From assembly GCA_020199775.1 (NCBI GenBank), contig JAIVJZ010000056.1, forward strand, positions 62,001-126,000: a DNA stretch of 64,000 nt. Reading direction: 5' to 3'. Shown here one piece after another: positions 59,762 to 64,000 of this stretch; the first letter of the stretch is position 1; the number at the start of each line of letters is the position of its first letter. Under the pieces are notes generated by a model. That model was not told the origin of the DNA and made no database searches. It saw only the letters and a list, made by a program, of their open reading frames with translations. Origin of the DNA: Acidobacteriota bacterium (GTDB lineage Bacteria; Acidobacteriota; Blastocatellia; Pyrinomonadales; Pyrinomonadaceae). The position numbers and the translations under genes were made by a program.

Positions 59762-60685
59762 CTAGGTCGCGTGATAGTTTTCCAGCACGTACTGGACGAC
59801 CGGCCGTTCTTCGGCCGACTGGCAGGTGATGTAGTTATGAAATTCGGAGGTGCGCGCGGCGATGTGCGCCTCGTGAAGGCTGCCGTCCGCCGCGGCGAAG
59901 GTGACGCGCCAACTTCCGTCGCCGGTGCGCTCGTGTCGGCGGTAGCGCAGCCCGTCGAGCGCGCTCAGGCTCGTCTGCGTGCGAATGAAGAACTCGGCGG
60001 CCTGCACGGGATAGGAATAACAGGCGCGCCCGCGATAGCCTTCGAGCATGAGTCGTCGCCGTTCATACTCCTCGACGATCCGACGCCCCGCATCCTCGGT
60101 CACGTGCGCGTAAAAGAGCCCGTGGGGAAAGCAGACGAGGTTGGCCGCAAACCTGTCGCCGCCGATGTGCGAAGACTGCCAGACGTGGCGGTCGCCGCCG
60201 CTCCCTTCCGCCGCGCCCGCGCGCAAAGATTTATAAAGCGCGTAGCCGAACTTGGCGCAACACTTGTCGCGCTTGCCGTGCGTGCAGACAAGGTAGAGTG
60301 GGGCGTCCAGCCGCACGCCGCCGTCGGGCGACCCGCCCGCCGCCAGCGCGGCCAGATCGAACTTCAACAATTCGTCGTAGCCCGACAACTCGAATTGCTC
60401 GATTGACGGCGCGCGTTCGCGGCAACGCACGACGAAGCAACTGAGCGGGTCGCGGCGCAGCCGTTCCTGCTTGATGAACAGGAGCCGCGAGCGCGGCACG
60501 GTCTTGCAGAACTTGTTCAGGTGACGCTTGATCTCGACGGAGAGCGCGCTGTCTCCGAGCGCGTGCGCGCCCCACGCCTCGCGGTATTCGACGAGCAGCC
60601 AGACCTCGCCCACCGAGGCCGTGCCGAAACTGCGCTCGCCGGAGGCGCGCGATAGATCGGAACAATAGAAAAAGGGTCGGCTCAT
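59762..60685 (-). CDS. sucrase/ferredoxin-like (thioredoxin-like [2Fe-2S]) protein
   Basis: 307 residues of the PF06999 group. The N terminus has FFYCSDLSRASGERSFGTAS then GEVWLLVEYREAWGAHAL. The iron-sulfur segment is YLVCTHGKRDKCCAKFG, with the Cys expected for a thioredoxin-like ferredoxin, followed by WQSSHIGGDRFAANLVCFPH. Proteins of this group are assumed to carry electrons; the name sucrase is historical. It is followed after 28 nt (reading from the other gene) by the JmjC/cupin gene on the same strand, so the two are probably co-transcribed, with the Asp-rich protein first. Confidence 0.88.
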   Translation of the reverse strand: MSRPFFYCSDLSRASGERSFGTASVGEVWLLVEYREAWGAHALGDSALSVEIKRHLNKFCKTVPRSRLLFIKQERLRRDPLSCFVVRCRERAPSIEQFELSGYDELLKFDLAALAAGGSPDGGVRLDAPLYLVCTHGKRDKCCAKFGYALYKSLRAGAAEGSGGDRHVWQSSHIGGDRFAANLVCFPHGLFYAHVTEDAGRRIVEEYERRRLMLEGYRGRACYSYPVQAAEFFIRTQTSLSALDGLRYRRHERTGDGSWRVTFAAADGSLHEAHIAARTSEFHNYITCQSAEERPVVQYVLENYHAT

Positions 60686-60713
60686 TATATGACCGGAGAA
60701 TTTGAACGGCGGC

Positions 60714-61922
60714 TCAGCCGTTGACGACGGCGACGAGGCCGTGCCGGAGCAACTCGCCGAGGAACGCGCGCACGGTCTCTTCGTCCAGCGGTTCCTCCTT
60801 CGCCGCCGCGCACAGTTCGGCGACGGAACAGGCGCGCCCGTCCGCGAGGCGTCTGAGGACGACCAGCGCGCCCGCCGCGAATCGCCAACGCTTTTTGTGA
60901 CAGGAAAACTCGATCACGCCGTCTTCGACCTTCAAATCGAGCGGGCGCGGCGCGAGCAGGCGCACGCTCGCGCCTGCGCCGGGTGGGACGCCCCCGGCAG
61001 TCGCGCCCCACGGCAGATTGAGATGCGCGCGCGGCTCGGCCATCGCGTCGAGTTCGTCGAAATATCGTTCGAGCAGATTGTCGTCCCACGCGGCGAGCAA
61101 CTCTTCTCTGAGTCGCCGCATGTGCGCGGCGCGTGCGCCGGGCGCAGCGAAGCGGGGCAGGTCTTGGCGGAAAGTTTCGCTCGCGCGCAACTGCCCGGCG
61201 AGCCACGTCGAGAGATCGACGCCGGTGCGTTTGTGGACGCCCACGGTGAGGTGGAGCGTCGGCTCGTCGAGCGGTTCGGCGACGTGCCACCAGCCGCGCG
61301 GGATGTAGAGCAGGTCGCCGTCTTCGAGCGTGTCTTCCCAGAGCGGCGCGCCCGCGGGCTTCGGGTTGTCCGCATCGCCCGCGAGCGGGTGCGGGCGCGT
61401 CTGCCCGTAGACGCGCCAACGCTTGCGCCCCGTGACCTGCAAGATAAACACGTCGTGGTCGTCCCAGTGCAGGTCGAACCCGCGCGAGGTGTGCCAACCG
61501 GCGTAAGAGTTGATCTGGATGCGCTCGCGGAATAAGCGTTCCAACCCGGCGGCCAACTCTGCGAGCGGCTCGTGCAGTTCGTCAACCGCGTCGAGCACGA
61601 GCGTTGCGCCCGCGCGGAGTTGGCCTGTGAATTTGACGGGCTGGAGGCGCGGGATCGGCTGGCGGCTTCGCGCAGCCGTGGTGTGGCGGAGATATGAATT
61701 GACGGGAAGGGCGCGGCCGTCGCGCATCAGGCGCAGGCGCGGGAAGTCGAGCCGGTGCTGCCGGAGGATGTCGTTCAGACACTCCCACGGCAGCAGGCGC
61801 GCGAACTTTTCCCGCCCCCCGCGTATGTGCTTGTACGTCTGACCCCAGGAGGAGGCGAGGAACTCCTGCGCCGTGTGCGGCTCCAAAAGACGGCTCAAGC
61901 CGTTGGCGACTTCACCGTTCAT
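60714..61922 (-). CDS. JmjC/cupin_4 family Fe(II)/2-oxoglutarate oxygenase (ribosomal oxygenase-like)
   Basis: 402 residues. The cupin/JmjC core has the iron ligands HWD (His152, Asp154) in GFDLHWDDHDVFILQVTGRK and the distal His213 in LLYIPRGWWHVAEPL. A following helical domain and a C-terminal winged-helix-like part (VLRRLADGRACSVAELCAAA) match the plan of YcfD/NO66 ribosomal oxygenases. Those enzymes hydroxylate ribosomal proteins, but other members act on other proteins or peptides. It is preceded by only 18 nt by a gene for an Asp/Ser-rich small protein, so that product is a possible substrate. Confidence 0.92.
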   Translation of the reverse strand: MNGEVANGLSRLLEPHTAQEFLASSWGQTYKHIRGGREKFARLLPWECLNDILRQHRLDFPRLRLMRDGRALPVNSYLRHTTAARSRQPIPRLQPVKFTGQLRAGATLVLDAVDELHEPLAELAAGLERLFRERIQINSYAGWHTSRGFDLHWDDHDVFILQVTGRKRWRVYGQTRPHPLAGDADNPKPAGAPLWEDTLEDGDLLYIPRGWWHVAEPLDEPTLHLTVGVHKRTGVDLSTWLAGQLRASETFRQDLPRFAAPGARAAHMRRLREELLAAWDDNLLERYFDELDAMAEPRAHLNLPWGATAGGVPPGAGASVRLLAPRPLDLKVEDGVIEFSCHKKRWRFAAGALVVLRRLADGRACSVAELCAAAKEEPLDEETVRAFLGELLRHGLVAVVNG

Positions 61923-61940
61923 AAAGCGGCTGGCGAACGC

Positions 61941-62279
61941 TTAAGCATCCTTGCTGTCTATTTTGATCGACGCGCCGGAATCGGAGCCGTCGGAATCCGA
62001 ACTGTCGGAATCGGAGCCGTCGGTGTCGGCGGCGTCCGAGCCGTCCGTGTCCGCGCCGAGGGCATCAGTGAGGTCTGTGTCAGTGCCGCTCGTATCCGAG
62101 CCGTCGGTGTCCGCGCCCGCGTCGTCGGAAATATCTTTCCCGCCAGAGCCGCCGGTGTCCGCGTTGTCGTCGCTGGCGTTCAGTTGCGCGCTCGCCTGCA
62201 AGGGTTCGACGGACAACAACAGCCCGGAGCCGGGCGTCTCGCGCTCTTCAATCTGTCCCGAGTTGATCTGTTCTGACAT
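61941..62279 (-). CDS. Asp/Ser/Gly-repeat small protein, possible substrate of the adjacent oxygenase
   Basis: 112 residues with a strong AGAGGAG ribosome site 6 nt before the ATG at 62279. The first ~36 residues (MSEQINSGQIEERETPGSGL then LLSVEPLQASAQ) look like an ordinary leader-like segment. The rest is a run of Asp/Ser/Thr/Gly words (DTDGSD, TDLTD, DSDSSD), ending IKIDSKDA. The DNA shows a related short-period repeat (61976-62120). Such a composition could bind calcium or be a modified repeat peptide. It is the first gene of the unit with the JmjC oxygenase and the ferredoxin-like protein. No homologue is recognised. Confidence 0.75.
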   Translation of the reverse strand: MSEQINSGQIEERETPGSGLLLSVEPLQASAQLNASDDNADTGGSGGKDISDDAGADTDGSDTSGTDTDLTDALGADTDGSDAADTDGSDSDSSDSDGSDSGASIKIDSKDA

Positions 62280-62604
62280 GTCATCTCCTCTGTGTGCCGA
62301 AAGTGTTGGTTGTTGGGCACACAGATTATTATGCGGCGGTTGAAACTACAAGCACGCGAAGCACGCCTCGCCCCGTGCGCTGCCGACCGGGCGGCTTCAC
62401 CTTTTCGTTCATGCCGCAACCCATATCGTGAGTTGCGCGCGCCGGATTCCGCGTCGTCGGCTGCGGCGACGCGACGCGGATCGGGCGGGCAGCAGGGTTT
62501 TGCAGAGGTTTCCGCGTGGGCGCGCCGGTCGGACTGGTTGTGGCACAAGCCTTGTTATAGAGAATGTCGAGTCGTCAACACGCAAGTGAACGACGATCCA
62601 ATTG
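62280..62604. other. divergent intergenic region
   Basis: Upstream region of the Asp-rich gene; no gene or clear repeat is seen. A small RNA ending at the hairpin 62605-62642 is possible but not supported by a recognisable promoter. Confidence 0.4.
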
Positions 62605-62642
62605 AGAGACCCGTTGCGAAGGGGAGAGCGCAACGGGTCTCT
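62605..62642 (+). terminator. stable hairpin, possible terminator
   Basis: A perfect 14-bp stem AGAGACCCGTTGCG/CGCAACGGGTCTCT with a 10-nt loop is followed by CCTTTAGGATTTT. It stands about 87 nt before the glycine-zipper gene and between divergent genes, so it has no obvious upstream gene to terminate. Confidence 0.5.
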
Positions 62643-62728
62643 CCTTTAGGATTTTGCAGGCGGGGAGACCAAAACCCGGCCGTCTCGCCGGCCGACCAAT
62701 TCAAACAAAATTAATTGTGGGGTGTGAC

Positions 62729-63133
62729 ATGAAAAGACTGTTTCTATCTTTCTTGTGTGTGATGGTTTTGACGGCGGCGGTTGCTCCGGTCGCGTCGGCG
62801 CAAGAGGGGCGTTCGCGCTTTGGCCGCAAGGCTCGCACGGCGGCCATCATCGGCGGCGGCGCGCTCGTCGGCGCGCTCGTCGCGGGTAAAAAGGGCGCGG
62901 CCATCGGCGGCGGCTCGGGCGCGTTGTACGCTCTGAACCGGCGCGCCGCGCGGCGCAATTTTTCTTCGCGCAACCGCAGAATCGGGACGGTGCTCGGCGG
63001 CACCGCGCTCGGCGCGGGCTTGGGCGGGGCGTTCGGCGGGAAGCGCGCGGCGGCCGTGGGCGCACTTGCCGGTGCGGGCGGCTCTTACATCTACACCAAA
63101 CGCAGCCGGACGTACCCGCGTCGTCGTTTCTAA
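62729..63133 (+). CDS. secreted glycine-zipper protein
   Basis: 134 residues from the ATG at 62729. A signal peptide (KRLFLSFLCVMVLTAAVAPV, cleavage near ASAQ) is followed by Ala/Gly-rich helices with GxxxG repeats (TAAIIGGGALVGALVAGKKG, LGGTALGAGLGGAFGGKRA) and a basic Tyr/Arg-rich end. This is the pattern of glycine-zipper envelope proteins. Function unknown; ends with a strong terminator, so it is a single-gene transcript. Confidence 0.82.
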   Translation: MKRLFLSFLCVMVLTAAVAPVASAQEGRSRFGRKARTAAIIGGGALVGALVAGKKGAAIGGGSGALYALNRRAARRNFSSRNRRIGTVLGGTALGAGLGGAFGGKRAAAVGALAGAGGSYIYTKRSRTYPRRRF

Positions 63134-63161
63134 AGGCGACGGGCAAACCGCCATCAGAATA

Positions 63162-63200
63162 GTTCGGGACGCTCGCCTGTGAGCGTCCCGAACTTTTTTT
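63162..63200 (+). terminator. strong rho-independent terminator
   Basis: A 13-bp stem GTTCGGGACGCTC/GAGCGTCCCGAAC with a 6-nt loop is followed by T7. Confidence 0.95.
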
Positions 63201-63376
63201 CGAGGCGTTGAAAGTTTCCGCGCGGGCGGCGCGTTTGCGCTATCGCGCGGGCTGCGTCATAGTGTTTGCGGGATTGGCGAAATTAAACGCACGGGGATTA
63301 CGGCGGGCACTGGGCGGCGGGGCTGGTTCCACGGCAATTCAACTTATCTACCAACCGGGGAATTATCAATCACACA

Positions 63377-63766
63377 ATGTTGAAAAGGATTCGTCTCGGC
63401 GACGACGTGATGGCCTATTGCGGCCGCTGCAAGGAAGAACGCATGCATCAGGTCGTCGCCCTCCATTCCGAAGGGCGCATCGAACGTGTCACCTGCAACT
63501 ATTGCCAGTCCACACATCTCTACCGCGACCCGGAGGCCAAGGCGGCGGCGATGCCGCGCCGGACGAACGGCGCGCGTTCCGTCGAAGTCAAAGCGCGTGC
63601 GTCGTCCGGCCGACCCGCGCGCTCCTACTCGCCACAGGAGACATACGCGACGGGCGATCAGATCACACACCCGAAATTCGGAGAGGGCAACGTGGTGGAA
63701 GCGCGGCGGGGCAAGATCGACGTGCGCTTCGGCCGCGAGATGCGGACGCTGCTGCACGCAGGCTAG
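63377..63766 (+). CDS. zinc-ribbon protein with C-terminal HPxFG domain (paralogue 2)
   Basis: 129 residues. It has the same architecture as the protein at 41824: two Cys pairs (AYCGRCKEERMHQ and CNYCQSTHLY), a basic Ser/Arg-rich linker, then YATGDQITHPKFGEGNVVEA and KIDVRFGREMRTLLHAG. The linker differs completely while both ends are conserved. The function is unknown; the conserved C-terminal domain suggests binding to a common partner. Confidence 0.8.
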   Translation: MLKRIRLGDDVMAYCGRCKEERMHQVVALHSEGRIERVTCNYCQSTHLYRDPEAKAAAMPRRTNGARSVEVKARASSGRPARSYSPQETYATGDQITHPKFGEGNVVEARRGKIDVRFGREMRTLLHAG

Positions 63767-63844
63767 TCTGCGGATTCACGTCTCAAGGCGAACGGGGCGA
63801 CGCCGCCGCCCGCCCGCCGGAGACGCGCGGCGTCCGCGGGCGGC

Positions 63845-64000
63845 TCAGGCGTCTACCGGCGTCTCACGCCCGGCGACGCGCGCGACCGTCTCGATCAAGG
63901 CTTTCGGCACAATCGGTTTCGCGAGGTGCGTCTGGAAGCCCGCGGCGAGTGCGCGGCGGTTGTCTTCCGCGCCGACGTAAGCGGTCAGGGCGACGGCCGG
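63845..64000 (-). CDS. response-regulator receiver domain, C-terminal fragment (runs off the window)
   Basis: The last 51 codons of a minus-strand gene: PAVALTAYVGAEDNRRALAA, GFQTHLAKPIVPKALIETVA, ending TPVDA. The ALTAY Thr and the AKP Lys are the conserved late receiver residues. It may be the end of a hybrid histidine kinase or a stand-alone receiver; the rest lies outside the window. Confidence 0.8.
   Translation of the reverse strand, partial: PAVALTAYVGAEDNRRALAAGFQTHLAKPIVPKALIETVARVAGRETPVDA

Overview
The window is GC-rich, densely coded chromosomal DNA with no prophage, CRISPR array or rRNA operon. Several traits point to a soil-type member of the Acidobacteriota, probably Blastocatellia/Pyrinomonadales: many ECF sigma factors paired with zinc-finger anti-sigma proteins, a Ser/Thr kinase fused to TPR, TolB-like and PD40 modules, an MXAN_5187-type protein, DUF4097 proteins and secreted proteins of unknown function. 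The taxonomic call is inference; no rRNA is present to settle it.

Layout. 1-3 kb: an ECF sigma factor, a TPR membrane protein running off the left edge, and a decayed IS1-family element with intact ends. 3-12.4 kb: a large secreted protein, an M43 metalloprotease, a dCTP deaminase split by a mini-intein, and an anti-sigma/DUF4097 cluster whose own sigma gene carries an out-of-frame internal deletion. 12.5-25.7 kb: housekeeping and envelope genes (YifB/ComM, MltD, Lon, Hsp20, NrdR, a flippase-like protein, a sigma/anti-sigma pair, small membrane proteins and an M23 peptidase). 25.7-34.4 kb: a cold-shock gene with a long structured leader, SelA, an isolated HisKA protein, a SET-domain protein, RNase PH, glutamate racemase and tmRNA. 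34.5-45 kb: PBP1A, an esterase, tRNA-Asn, a TonB-C protein, a broken RRM gene, a DEAD-box helicase, a zinc-ribbon protein and a receiver protein. 45.4-51.6 kb: one 2071-residue kinase mosaic. 52-64 kb: a methyltransferase, an M49-like peptidase, a sterol-desaturase-family protein, a three-gene arsenosugar cluster ending in ArsS, a thioredoxin-like ferredoxin, a JmjC/cupin oxygenase next to an Asp-rich small protein, and a second copy of the zinc-ribbon protein.

The most unusual signal is not a gene. About a dozen short intergenic spaces hold long inverted repeats whose arms are built from 7-bp units. The heptamer changes from site to site (GTRAATC, GATGAAC, GGTTTCA, GGGATGA, GCCGTCA and others), yet the design is constant: about four heptamers per arm, a 10-45 nt loop, and arms that sometimes differ by whole heptamers. 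They occur between genes in every orientation, including divergent pairs, so they are not simply terminators. Other points worth a second look are the dCTP deaminase intein, the competing hairpins in the cold-shock leader, the JmjC plus Asp-rich peptide pair, two genes with out-of-frame internal deletions, and the internally duplicated giant kinase.
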